In this document: positions 1-6,726 of the stretch, in pieces
Layout: every line of letters starts with the position of its first letter
How positions within the stretch are numbered: position 1 is the stretch's first letter
Virus record (IMG/VR): IMGVR_UViG_3300035670_001489
Location: 1 to 20,193 of that record
DNA from: a virus
Strand: one strand, 5' to 3'
Length of the DNA stretch: 20,193 nucleotides
The notes under the pieces: model-generated
Databases searched by the model: none
Told to the model about the DNA's origin: nothing
Seen by the model: only the letters and a program-made list of their open reading frames with translations
Made by a program: the position numbers and the translations under genes

Positions 1-93
1 AATGGAGCATTATGCCCACCTCCATATGAGTATGTGTGGAGTGAATGGAAAACTGCTCCTTATGTAAATGTGGAGGAGATTGAAAATGATTGA
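1..93 (+). CDS. C-terminal end of a phage hypothetical protein (partial)
   Basis: Frame 1 is open from the window edge to a TGA, giving a 30-residue tail that starts NGALCPPPYEYVW and ends EEIEND. It overlaps the next gene by 8 bases in the junction AATGATTGA, the same layout as three later junctions, which supports it being a real gene end rather than chance. Function unknown; the start lies outside the window. Confidence 0.55.
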   Translation, partial: NGALCPPPYEYVWSEWKTAPYVNVEEIEND

Positions 94-241
94 AATTCAA
101 AAGAACTACAAACTCACACTCACAGAACAACAAGCAAAAGAACTCTACTGGATTTTGAAAGATGTAAATTTGGATGTTGATAATGAGTTGAAACTTGTTT
201 ATCACGAACTCAAAAAGCTCTTTGATACGGGGATACGATGA
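86..241 (+). CDS. Small hypothetical phage protein (51 aa)
   Basis: A 51-residue protein, rich in Lys, Glu and Leu (MIEIQKNYKLTLTEQQAKEL...), probably mostly helical. It starts inside the end of the preceding gene, with a GGAGGAG sequence at 72-78 a suitable distance upstream as ribosome binding site. Its stop overlaps the next start (ATGA at 238-241). No family recognised. The case for it rests on the SD and on coupled junctions on both sides. Confidence 0.7.
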   Translation: MIEIQKNYKLTLTEQQAKELYWILKDVNLDVDNELKLVYHELKKLFDTGIR

Positions 242-393
242 GTAAAACCAAAAAAGCATTGGAACGGGTTATTTTGGAACTTGATGCCTGGTGTGACACT
301 TGGACACCGCACTCTTACATTGATCCTCGGATTAGCCTCAGGCTGATCGCTGACCGTGCCCGCACCGTTTTAAACGAGGATAGCAATGACTGA
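238..393 (+). CDS. Small hypothetical phage protein (51 aa)
   Basis: A 51-residue protein starting MSKTKKALERVILELDAW and ending NEDSND. It overlaps the previous gene by an ATGA and the next gene by the 8-base AATGACTGA junction, so it is probably translated by coupling. No recognised domain. Confidence 0.68.
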   Translation: MSKTKKALERVILELDAWCDTWTPHSYIDPRISLRLIADRARTVLNEDSND

Positions 394-535
394 CGACGAA
401 CTTGATGAACTTTGCATCTTTTGGTGGGGTTCCGACACCGATGAGCGCACGGTTACTGAGGTCATTGAGTGCGGTAGTATGGCCGCCTTTGCGCATTACG
501 TTTTAGAAAACTTTGCTAATCAACACAATGACTGA
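386..535 (+). CDS. Small acidic hypothetical phage protein (49 aa)
   Basis: A 49-residue acidic protein (MTDDELDELCIFWWGSD... to NQHND). Start and stop both sit in 8-base AATGACTGA overlaps with neighbours. The N-terminal half is rich in Asp and Glu. No family recognised. Confidence 0.65.
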   Translation: MTDDELDELCIFWWGSDTDERTVTEVIECGSMAAFAHYVLENFANQHND

Positions 536-755
536 CTTCCCCCGTTTTGACCGAGACACCCTTTATAACTATGTTTGGGAAACTGTGGGACGGCGCGTTG
601 GCTATGGCATTGATTGCGATGTTCTAACAGATCAAATCTGCGACGCTGTAACCGAATGGGTACCCAAGCAAGGTGATTTCTGGTTGGAGGAGCCGGGCGG
701 GACGCTCTGGGTCAATAAAGGTTGGGAAGTTGTTACTGTGGATGGTGTGGAATGA
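528..755 (+). CDS. Small hypothetical phage protein (75 aa)
   Basis: A 75-residue protein starting MTDFPRFDRDTLYNYVWETV. An upstream in-frame ATG at 513 exists, but the ATG at 528 fits the repeated AATGACTGA overlap at this and neighbouring junctions, so 528 is preferred. It overlaps the next gene by ATGA. Trp and acidic residues are frequent. Function unknown. Confidence 0.7.
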   Translation: MTDFPRFDRDTLYNYVWETVGRRVGYGIDCDVLTDQICDAVTEWVPKQGDFWLEEPGGTLWVNKGWEVVTVDGVE

Positions 756-931
756 AAGCGCTGCCGGACAACGAACAGCTTGACATTATGTGGAGGGTTG
801 CTGTGTCTACCGCAATCTCAAAAGGAGGTAAGTCTCATGAGTGGTTTGCTCGAGCGCTTTACCACCACCTGGCTGGGACCTATGATGACATCATGTCCAA
901 ATTCAACTACTCCGGTGACGACAATGACTGA
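752..931 (+). CDS. Small hypothetical phage protein (59 aa)
   Basis: A 59-residue protein (MKALPDNEQLDIMWRVAVST...), ending GDDND. I chose the ATG at 752, which overlaps the preceding stop (ATGA), rather than an in-frame ATG at 722 that would run deeper into the previous gene. It ends in another AATGACTGA overlap. No family recognised. Confidence 0.65.
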   Translation: MKALPDNEQLDIMWRVAVSTAISKGGKSHEWFARALYHHLAGTYDDIMSKFNYSGDDND

Positions 932-1088
932 AGACCAAATTGCAATGCTTCGGCGGTTAATCAAAGATGAGATTGAGTGTGCCCAAATTGACGGCTTTGA
1001 GCATGGGGCCTGGGGTTGGGCAGAGAAACAACTGGATAAGGGTTGGGAGGAGTTTCAAGATTCCTTTGTGACGCAAGGGGACCAATGA
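924..1088 (+). CDS. Small hypothetical phage protein (54 aa)
   Basis: A 54-residue, probably helical protein (MTEDQIAMLRRLIKDEIECA...). The ATG at 924 sits in the 8-base AATGACTGA junction, so the longer reading from 780 is unlikely. Its stop overlaps the next start at 1085-1088. Function unknown. Confidence 0.65.
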   Translation: MTEDQIAMLRRLIKDEIECAQIDGFEHGAWGWAEKQLDKGWEEFQDSFVTQGDQ

Positions 1089-1267
1089 AAGTAAATAGCC
1101 GGGTGGTTCTTGAGGATTGCCTTGAACGTGCAGTCAGGCACGCACTGCGAAACATTGATGATGCTTTAACGGATTGCCAGATTAGGCAACTGGAGACTAA
1201 ACTCGATAATGAACTCTGGTTGGCCATCGATACCTACTTTTCATTCGAGGATGACTATGCAAAGTGA
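1085..1267 (+). CDS. Small hypothetical phage protein (60 aa)
   Basis: A 60-residue helical, acidic protein (MKVNSRVVLEDCLERAVRHA... to FEDDYAK). It is coupled to the previous gene by ATGA and overlaps the next gene by 11 bases. A longer in-frame reading from 1043 would overlap the upstream gene by 46 bases and is not preferred. Confidence 0.65.
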   Translation: MKVNSRVVLEDCLERAVRHALRNIDDALTDCQIRQLETKLDNELWLAIDTYFSFEDDYAK

Positions 1268-1481
1268 CAAAGAGGCCCTTCGCGAGATCCTAATGGGGGT
1301 GGGTTTTGGTTTTGTGATAATAGGGGCGCTTACCCTATTTATTATTACTTCAGGGAAATCAGATAATAAGGCTCAATCACAAGATCGCTTTAAGGTTGTC
1401 GATCAGTATGGGCCATGCGAAGTGGTTCGTTACATGCCCAGAGGTGAGGCGAAGTATGTGTACTTTTTGGATTGCAAGTAA
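1257..1481 (+). CDS. Small single-span membrane protein (74 aa)
   Basis: A 74-residue protein with a short charged N-terminus, one hydrophobic segment at about residues 11-31 (ILMGVGFGFVIIGALTLFII) and a soluble C-terminal part with two Cys residues. It is probably an inner-membrane phage accessory protein; topology and function are not known. It overlaps its upstream neighbour by 11 bases. The ATG at 1257 is preferred over 1209. Confidence 0.65.
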   Translation: MQSDKEALREILMGVGFGFVIIGALTLFIITSGKSDNKAQSQDRFKVVDQYGPCEVVRYMPRGEAKYVYFLDCK

Positions 1482-1486
1482 CGGCC

Positions 1487-1879
1487 ATGGGACTCTTTGA
1501 CTATGTGAGAAGCAGCTATCCGCTGCCTGAACCCTTCATGGGTGTTAACCAGACAAAGGACATTGAGTGCGGGATTGGAGGCACCATGACCGACTATTGG
1601 ATTGACCCTACGGGGTTGCTCTGGTACGGAAGTTACGTTGGCTGTCATACCCTTGAATTTATTGAAGAGGGGGATCCCGGGTATGATCCGAAAGCATTTT
1701 GGGCAAACCAAGAATGGGTGCCCACAGGAGTGCACGGTACGTTTCAGGTACACTCCCTCACCAAATACATTGAAATTCACCCAGAGCATCATGATGGCAA
1801 GTGGGAGGATTGGCCTCGCCTCCGCCTTCACTTTAGAAGAGGCAAGCTGCTCGATTGGGAAGATGTCACGGGGCGCTAG
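1487..1879 (+). CDS. Conserved phage hypothetical protein, 'MGLFDYV...YPLPEPF...QTKD' family
   Basis: A 130-residue protein. The N-terminus MGLFDYVRSSYPLPEPF followed by NQTKDIECGIGG and a 'DPTGLLWYG' strand matches a small protein seen in many unrelated tailed phages, usually annotated hypothetical. The ATG at 1487 gives this conserved N-terminus exactly, so the upstream TTG at 1472 is rejected. The C-terminal half is rich in Trp, His and Asp. Its role is unknown; it may be a small beta-rich accessory protein. Confidence 0.8.
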   Translation: MGLFDYVRSSYPLPEPFMGVNQTKDIECGIGGTMTDYWIDPTGLLWYGSYVGCHTLEFIEEGDPGYDPKAFWANQEWVPTGVHGTFQVHSLTKYIEIHPEHHDGKWEDWPRLRLHFRRGKLLDWEDVTGR

Positions 1880-1890
1880 TCCAGGGTAAA

Positions 1891-1933
1891 ACTGTCGAAA
1901 CATGGGAGCGAAGCTATGAAAACCTTCGACAGT
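1891..1933 (+). promoter_or_regulatory. Possible translational hairpin carrying the RBS and start codon in its loop
   Basis: A perfect 9-base inverted repeat, ACTGTCGAA at 1891-1899 and TTCGACAGT at 1925-1933, encloses a 25-base loop. The loop holds the GGGAG ribosome binding site (1904-1908) and the ATG at 1916. An mRNA hairpin here would present or sequester the start of the next gene. The repeat is directly visible; the regulatory role is inferred. Confidence 0.45.
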
Positions 1934-2164
1934 CTGACTGGAAAGCTCCGAGCTGTTCTGAAGAAACATCCCGAAATCCACTTTTATCTGCCGCACAGCC
2001 CAACTGAAATGGACTTGGCGGAAGCAGCTTTTGTTATTGAGAACTTTCTGTCTAGCCGGGTGATTGGAGACGATTCGCTCGAAAATTGGTTAGACTCCTT
2101 TAGGTTCTATAGGGCGGTTAACCCTACCTTTCACCCCATTGTCTTGGACCAAAAAAGCAGCTAA
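1916..2164 (+). CDS. Hypothetical phage protein (82 aa)
   Basis: An 82-residue protein (MKTFDSLTGKLRAVLKKHPE...). GGGAG lies 7 bases before the ATG. The start region sits in the loop of a 9-bp inverted repeat, suggesting translational control. Near its 3' end (2110-2130) it contains a 21-base sequence repeated exactly in the terminator-like region at 10943-10963. Function unknown. Confidence 0.72.
   Translation: MKTFDSLTGKLRAVLKKHPEIHFYLPHSPTEMDLAEAAFVIENFLSSRVIGDDSLENWLDSFRFYRAVNPTFHPIVLDQKSS
2110..2130 (+). repeat. 21-base repeat, copy 1 (inside a gene)
   Basis: Identical over 21 bases to 10943-10963. It contains AGGGCGGTTAACC and a small hairpin TAGGG/CCCTA. Here it codes for the residues YRAVNPTF, so its sequence is constrained by a gene as well as by whatever the repeat does. 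Confidence 0.7.
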
Positions 2165-2188
2165 ACTGTAAGGAGTGCTTCCTTCGTC

Positions 2189-2638
2189 ATGAAAGCCTTC
2201 CTAATGTGTGGGGCGCCCGGAGCTGGCAAAACCACCTACGCCAAAAAACTCGCAACTCTCGAAAATGCTGTTGTTATCAGCGGTGACGACATCCGCGCTG
2301 AACTTTACGGAAGCGCAGAAATCCAGAGCAACTGGTTTGAAATCTGGGATCGCATTGATGAACTGGTTTCTGAGATGTGTGGCATGCCTGTTATTCTGGA
2401 CGGTACTTTTTATCGAAAGAGTTATCGGGAAGAGGCTGTTACCCTCCTAAGCTCATACGGCTATACAGATATTGAAGTGGTCGTTATAAACCCAACCTTG
2501 GAAACGTGCCTTAAGAGAAACCGCGAACGTTCTCGCAACGTGCCAGAATACGTCATTAAAGAAATGCACAACGAGCTTCAACGCTCTCTCAAGGGTCTTG
2601 ACTCAGAACCTTTCTCCAGGCTAAACTATGTATTCTGA
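2189..2638 (+). CDS. P-loop polynucleotide kinase-like protein (AAA_33/Pnkp type)
   Basis: A 149-residue P-loop phosphotransferase. Walker A is at residues 8-16 (GAPGAGKTT), followed by SGDDIR (31-36), DGT (71-73) and an arginine-rich lid with NPTLETCLKRNRERSR (101-116). This is the layout of the kinase domain of T4 Pnk and bacterial Pnkp, which phosphorylate 5'-OH ends of RNA or DNA. Zeta-toxin-like kinases share the fold. It overlaps the following phosphatase gene by 11 bases, so the pair resembles a split kinase-phosphatase end-healing enzyme. An AGGAG at 2171-2175 is about 13 bases before the ATG, rather far. The fold is secure; the nucleic-acid substrate is inferred. Confidence 0.85.
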   Translation: MKAFLMCGAPGAGKTTYAKKLATLENAVVISGDDIRAELYGSAEIQSNWFEIWDRIDELVSEMCGMPVILDGTFYRKSYREEAVTLLSSYGYTDIEVVVINPTLETCLKRNRERSRNVPEYVIKEMHNELQRSLKGLDSEPFSRLNYVF

Positions 2639-3317
2639 TATTAACCCTGGCGATGTGATTGCAGTCGGAGACATCCATGCTTGCTACCCTTTGCTAGAAA
2701 AGTTTCTAGAATATGTTCAAGGTAGCCAAGCCTGTGTGATCTTGCTCGGAGACATTATTGATCGCGGGGGAGACGATGTCAAGGTTCTAGATGTGGTTTC
2801 GTCATTGTTGAGGGAGCCGGAGATAATCGGCCTGAGCAATTTCTTTTGCCTTATGGGAAATCACGAGGCTATGTTTGTCGACGCGATGACGGGCTCAGGT
2901 GCAGACTATGTGCTGTGGTTGCAGAACGGTGGGAACTTTGAAGACTTTGCGGAGATGCGAGAGCACTTGGAGTGGTTGGCAGAGTTACCTGTTTATATGA
3001 CAGTTGGGGATGTAATGTATACGCACGCCGGTATAGTTCCAGGCCGTGATCCTTACGAGCTTGTCGACATGGGGAAAGTGGATAAGTTGTTATGGATGAG
3101 AGAGCCTTTCTTGTCGATGGGTCCTCAATTTGAAAAGTGGAATCCAGAGTTAAAGAAGATAGTCTTCGGGCACACGCCGAAAACCGGCGTAGGGGAGGGG
3201 AAACCGTACACTATCCCCGACGGAATTTGCCTGGACTCAGGGGCCTTCTTTACAGGGGTGCTCACCGCCTATAATGCTACACAGGACACCTTCTACCAGT
3301 TTTCGAAACAACAATGA
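2628..3317 (+). CDS. PPP-family metallophosphatase (lambda phosphatase/Pnkp type)
   Basis: A 229-residue calcineurin-like phosphatase. All metal-binding motifs are present: GDIH (14-17), GDIIDRG (41-47), GNHE (77-80), THAGI (132-136) and FGHT (180-183), with LDSGAFFTG near 202-210. The order and length match bacterial and phage PPP enzymes such as lambda phosphatase and the phosphatase domain of bacterial Pnkp. Its start lies inside the kinase gene and its stop overlaps the exonuclease start. The context favours a 2',3'-phosphate or nucleic-acid end phosphatase over a Ser/Thr protein phosphatase, but the sequence alone does not decide between them. Confidence 0.9.
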   Translation: MYSDINPGDVIAVGDIHACYPLLEKFLEYVQGSQACVILLGDIIDRGGDDVKVLDVVSSLLREPEIIGLSNFFCLMGNHEAMFVDAMTGSGADYVLWLQNGGNFEDFAEMREHLEWLAELPVYMTVGDVMYTHAGIVPGRDPYELVDMGKVDKLLWMREPFLSMGPQFEKWNPELKKIVFGHTPKTGVGEGKPYTIPDGICLDSGAFFTGVLTAYNATQDTFYQFSKQQ

Positions 3318-4192
3318 AAGACCTTCTCCTGATTGATACGAATGCGGTTTTTCACCGCTCTCGCTCCGCCCTCACTCGCACGATGGGCGAGATGGTTACC
3401 TCTGCGGGGATTCCCGTAACCGGCACCTTCGGGACACTCAACACAATCTTTTCAATTATTGAGAAAGGGGACTACGATTCTGTTATCCCTTGCTACGACG
3501 CAGGTGGGAACTTTCGCAAAAAACTGAGCGATGATTATAAAGGTAATCGGGAAAAGGGCAGCATGGAGCACTATGCTGACATGTCTCTGTTGGTTCAGGA
3601 TGTTCTTCCCACACTTGGCTTCACTCCCGTAGGAGTCAAAGGTTGGGAAGCCGACGATATTATTGCCACAATATCTCGCAACTCTCCAGCTTATCGGGAA
3701 ATTCATATTCTGACGGTGGATGCTGATTTGCTTCAGCTTGTGGGGAACCGGGTTAAGGTCATTCTATTCAACAGTGCGAAGAAAGTAAAGACATACGGTA
3801 TTGACGAGGTTGTGGAGAAGTTCGGAGTGTTCCCCGCCGAAGTGAAATACCACAAGGCCCTCGCAGGGGACTCCAGTGACAATGTAGCTGGCATCAAAGG
3901 GATCGGCCCCAAAACCGCTGTCAAAATCATTGAGGAGTCCCGCCCGAGCGAAATCAATCCGGAATTTACGGGGGCTGACAGAATCTGTCTGCATCCGAAA
4001 GTAGCTCCCCATGCGGCCACCTTTCTCGGCAATTTGCGGTTGGTTACTCTGGAGAACGACGTTCCCGATCTGAATTGGTTTGCATCGAGTCCTCCCATTC
4101 CCCTTCATGTAGAAGCTTTGCTTGAGGGTCTCGAGTTCAAGAGTATGCTCAAGAGAAAAGGTAAGATTCTTCAGACACTGGGGTGTTCCTAA
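3314..4192 (+). CDS. 5'-3' exonuclease, FEN/PolA N-terminal domain type
   Basis: A 292-residue flap/5' exonuclease of the kind used in phage replication for primer removal and end processing. Visible acidic metal ligands are LLIDTN (D8), YDAGG (D62), the YKGNRE stretch (75-80), EADD (112-115), VDADLLQL (D136, D138) and GDSSDN (185-190). A helix-hairpin-helix, GIKGIGPKTA, spans residues 193-202. The domain order matches the 5' nuclease domain of DNA polymerase I and T5/T7 exonucleases. It overlaps the phosphatase gene by 4 bases, making a three-gene end-processing operon. No polymerase domain is attached. Confidence 0.93.
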   Translation: MKDLLLIDTNAVFHRSRSALTRTMGEMVTSAGIPVTGTFGTLNTIFSIIEKGDYDSVIPCYDAGGNFRKKLSDDYKGNREKGSMEHYADMSLLVQDVLPTLGFTPVGVKGWEADDIIATISRNSPAYREIHILTVDADLLQLVGNRVKVILFNSAKKVKTYGIDEVVEKFGVFPAEVKYHKALAGDSSDNVAGIKGIGPKTAVKIIEESRPSEINPEFTGADRICLHPKVAPHAATFLGNLRLVTLENDVPDLNWFASSPPIPLHVEALLEGLEFKSMLKRKGKILQTLGCS

Positions 4193-4320
4193 TGCGGTAC
4201 ATGTGCGTTCAAGTCCTATGGAAAGGAGGCAAAATCGAGTGGATCTGGGTGCCATGGGGAAAGAAATCTCTAGACGACATTCGCAATCGCGGAGGAGCTA
4301 TTCTGGGTTACCACGAATGA
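4192..4320 (+). CDS. Small hypothetical phage protein (42 aa)
   Basis: A 42-residue, Trp-rich basic protein (MRYMCVQVLWKGGKIEWIWV...). It begins in a TAATG junction with the exonuclease and ends in an ATGA junction with the next gene. The coupling on both sides is the main support. Function unknown. Confidence 0.55.
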   Translation: MRYMCVQVLWKGGKIEWIWVPWGKKSLDDIRNRGGAILGYHE

Positions 4321-4526
4321 GGGTTGCTCTACGAATCGCAAGTAACATTGGGCTAATTGCTGGTCAATGCGTCTTGCTTTTCGTCTCTCGTGATGTCGGT
4401 TTGGGTATCATTATATGCAGCAGCTTACTGTCGGTTCCGTTCTTCCTGAAAGAGAAGATGTGGGATGTCACGTTGCTGATAGCGTTTATGCAGGCAGTCA
4501 ACATTGTCGGTCTATTTGTAAGATGA
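4317..4526 (+). CDS. Small multi-span membrane protein (69 aa)
   Basis: A 69-residue protein with about three hydrophobic segments (roughly residues 7-24, 28-44 and 50-67) separated by short charged turns (SRD, KEKMWD). It would sit in the host inner membrane. It is coupled by ATGA to both neighbours. Possible roles such as superinfection exclusion or lysis timing cannot be decided. Confidence 0.6.
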   Translation: MRVALRIASNIGLIAGQCVLLFVSRDVGLGIIICSSLLSVPFFLKEKMWDVTLLIAFMQAVNIVGLFVR

Positions 4527-5221
4527 CTACTCGGAAAGTAAGAAGAAGATCAGCCAATCACCGCCACCTTGCTTCGGGGGTTAAGATTTCCCGTGAGCTG
4601 TATCCTCGCCCGGTGATTGACACTTTTCACTATCTTCAGGATAAATACCCGAAGAAGGGTTGGAAACGCCGCAGTCTTCGAAAGCAAGTTTGTTTATTGT
4701 ACATTCAGTGGATGGTTTATCCCACGAATGAGAACAAACACCTGCTGATTGAGACTGTCAAGAAGTGGAGAAAGAAGGAAAAGAACCGTCTTGGAGGCAA
4801 ACGTAGCGTTCTAGAGAAACTTTCTCGTAAATTCTTCAAGGAATGTCGCATCGAGAATAATAAGGAGAAGGTTAGGAAAGACCAAGGAGCAAGCGCACGT
4901 AGGCAGATAAAAGAGGGGAAGGGCAGGCATACACCTGAAATGAGAGCGTTATTTGGCACTTCGGAGTATGGTAGGTGGATGCAGAGTCACCAAAAGATTC
5001 CATCCAAGGCAAAACACTGGTGGGTGTTTTCCCCGGACGGGGAAGTGTTCGAGGTTTTTAACTTGGCTCAATTCGGAAGAGAGAGAGGATTAGACGGATC
5101 CCGGATAGGCCGAACAGCAAGGAATCCAGGGTGGCAATACAAGGGGTGGAAAGCTCGCGAGCGTAATGTGAATCTTGAGGGATTTACTCCTGGATTTGAA
5201 GACCAAAATGAAGATGGGTAG
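4523..5221 (+). CDS. Basic protein with a C-terminal homing-endonuclease-type DNA-binding module
   Basis: A 232-residue, strongly basic protein. Residues about 165-211 (WWVFSPDGEVFEVFN, then AQFGRERGLDGSRIGR and GWQYKGWK) look like the nuclease-associated helix-turn-helix module that follows HNH or GIY-YIG domains in homing endonucleases ('SPdGe..ev.Nl..F...~gl..s...r.a......kGWk'). I cannot find an HNH, GIY-YIG or LAGLIDADG catalytic motif in the N-terminal 160 residues, which are Lys/Arg-rich and helical. It may be a decayed homing endonuclease, an unfamiliar nuclease, or a DNA-binding regulator. It is coupled to the upstream membrane gene by an ATGA overlap. Confidence 0.7.
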   Translation: MTTRKVRRRSANHRHLASGVKISRELYPRPVIDTFHYLQDKYPKKGWKRRSLRKQVCLLYIQWMVYPTNENKHLLIETVKKWRKKEKNRLGGKRSVLEKLSRKFFKECRIENNKEKVRKDQGASARRQIKEGKGRHTPEMRALFGTSEYGRWMQSHQKIPSKAKHWWVFSPDGEVFEVFNLAQFGRERGLDGSRIGRTARNPGWQYKGWKARERNVNLEGFTPGFEDQNEDG

Positions 5222-5248
5222 AATCTAACTGTCCTACAAGAAACGACA

Positions 5249-6661
5249 ATGGTACGAGAAATTCATCTGAAAGAACTTTATGGTTTCGGCGATAAAGCCA
5301 ACCACGGGAAGTTTCCCACAAAGAAAGACTATGATGAGGTGATTGACGAAGATTGCGACGTTTATTTGCCAGATGGTTCCCTTGCGGTAGTGTTTCGTAA
5401 AGGTGCCATCAAGTCTCTTGCTTCTCTGGCGCCTGACTCAAAAGATTTCCAATATTGGAAATGGGCAAGTCGATCCCTATTGAGTGACCAACGAGGGTCG
5501 GCCGCAGGTAAAGAGTTGAGGACAAATGTCGAAATCAGGGTGACCGAGGGCCAGAAAGCGTTCTTTAGCGTTGCTACCAAAAAGGAAATTACGCTGGAAG
5601 AGGCTCTTGAGCTGACTGCGGATGTCACTCCGACTGTCACAACATACTTTGTTGGGAAGGCTGAGGCTGACGGTCTTGTAGATCTTGAGGAAGTGGAACG
5701 TTGGGATGCGATTGTTCGCAAGAAAGCGACACCCCCGAAGCAGAGGAAGGAGGCGACAGACAAAAGAAATGCAGCCAAACTGGCATGGTTTGATTGCTGG
5801 TTGCGCACAGTTTGGGCGAAAGCGGAAGACAAGATAGCTGCGGCGAAAGCGGCTAAGAAGCGTTATGTTACCGGAAACCCGCGCGGAAACAAGGCGTACT
5901 CGGCTGTGTTCGGCACAATCACTCGGTCAGGACGTACCCCGTTCGGCAGGTTGACGGCGCCCACATTGGCGAAATGGGGGGAGTTTCAAGAGCAGAAGAA
6001 AGTGTTCCACGAGGTTAACGAATTGCTCAAGCAGTATATGCCGGACCGGTGGGAACTGCTAAATGACCGTTTTAGCCAAGTTGCTGACGAGCGGTACAAC
6101 TTGTTTGGCACAGTGTTTACCAGCTTCACCATCAACTATAACTTTCAAGTTGCCCGTCATGTGGACGGCGCTAATTCTGACAAAGGAATGGCGGTGCTTT
6201 CTGCACTCGATAACGGAAAGTTTGAGGGGTTTGAGTTCGTGATGCATCCCCTCCGTCTCGCTTTTAACATGCGTCACGGTGATTTATTTATTGGGGACAA
6301 CAACGAGGTCGAGCACTCGATTACCGAGATGCGAAATGCCTCGGCTGACGCTGAGTCGATCACTTTTGTTTTCTACAGTAAAGATGCTGTGCTGACGCTG
6401 GACTCTCTAGAGTGCGAAACGTGCCGTCGAGAGTTTATGGAACACCTAGCAGTAAATCACCCTGAGCTTGGCACAGGTGAGGCTAAATGGAATGGCAGCG
6501 CCCCGGGGATGTGGGGTTCTCAGCTGTGGGAAGATTACAAGGCGAGGAGAACTGCCGAAGGTGACTTTGACTACACAAAGTGCTCTAACACGAACATTGC
6601 GGGCAAGCCTGACGAAGCCGATCTGGTGGTGAGGCAGCCGCAGTTGGCCAAGATAGGGTAA
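5249..6661 (+). CDS. TET/JBP-family 2-oxoglutarate/Fe(II) DNA base dioxygenase
   Basis: A 470-residue protein whose central-to-C-terminal part (about 285-380) matches the TET/JBP double-stranded beta-helix: FTSFTINYNFQVARHVDG gives the HxD iron motif (H304, D306), followed by G-K-F-E-G-F-E-F, MRHGDLFIGD and the distal iron ligand H356 (VEHSI), then ITFVFY. Family enzymes oxidise 5-methyl groups in DNA: T to 5hmU (JBP) or 5mC to 5hmC (TET). At the place where family members usually have the 2OG-binding Arg ('R.S.V.Y') this protein has S370. A CxxC (389-392) and a GMWGSQLWEDYKARR segment follow. The N-terminal 200 residues are charged and unassigned. Neighbouring thymine-hypermodification genes suggest thymine as the substrate. 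Confidence 0.87.
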   Translation: MVREIHLKELYGFGDKANHGKFPTKKDYDEVIDEDCDVYLPDGSLAVVFRKGAIKSLASLAPDSKDFQYWKWASRSLLSDQRGSAAGKELRTNVEIRVTEGQKAFFSVATKKEITLEEALELTADVTPTVTTYFVGKAEADGLVDLEEVERWDAIVRKKATPPKQRKEATDKRNAAKLAWFDCWLRTVWAKAEDKIAAAKAAKKRYVTGNPRGNKAYSAVFGTITRSGRTPFGRLTAPTLAKWGEFQEQKKVFHEVNELLKQYMPDRWELLNDRFSQVADERYNLFGTVFTSFTINYNFQVARHVDGANSDKGMAVLSALDNGKFEGFEFVMHPLRLAFNMRHGDLFIGDNNEVEHSITEMRNASADAESITFVFYSKDAVLTLDSLECETCRREFMEHLAVNHPELGTGEAKWNGSAPGMWGSQLWEDYKARRTAEGDFDYTKCSNTNIAGKPDEADLVVRQPQLAKIG

Positions 6662-6665
6662 GCTT

Positions 6666-6697
6666 GAGTACGGAGGAGGGTTTTCCTTGGCGGGTTT
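6666..6697 (+). terminator. Possible weak terminator or hairpin after the dioxygenase gene
   Basis: The 65-base gap between the dioxygenase and HNH genes is pyrimidine-rich and contains GGAGGA and TCCTCC arms that could pair, but there is no clean T-run. It could be a terminator or the edge of an inserted homing gene. Weak. Confidence 0.2.
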
Positions 6698-6726
6698 CCT
6701 TCCTCCCATAACTCGCCAAAAGTACT

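Noticed and set aside
1472-1486. TTG start for the 1487 gene
   Set aside because: The conserved family N-terminus begins MGLFDYV at the ATG at 1487.
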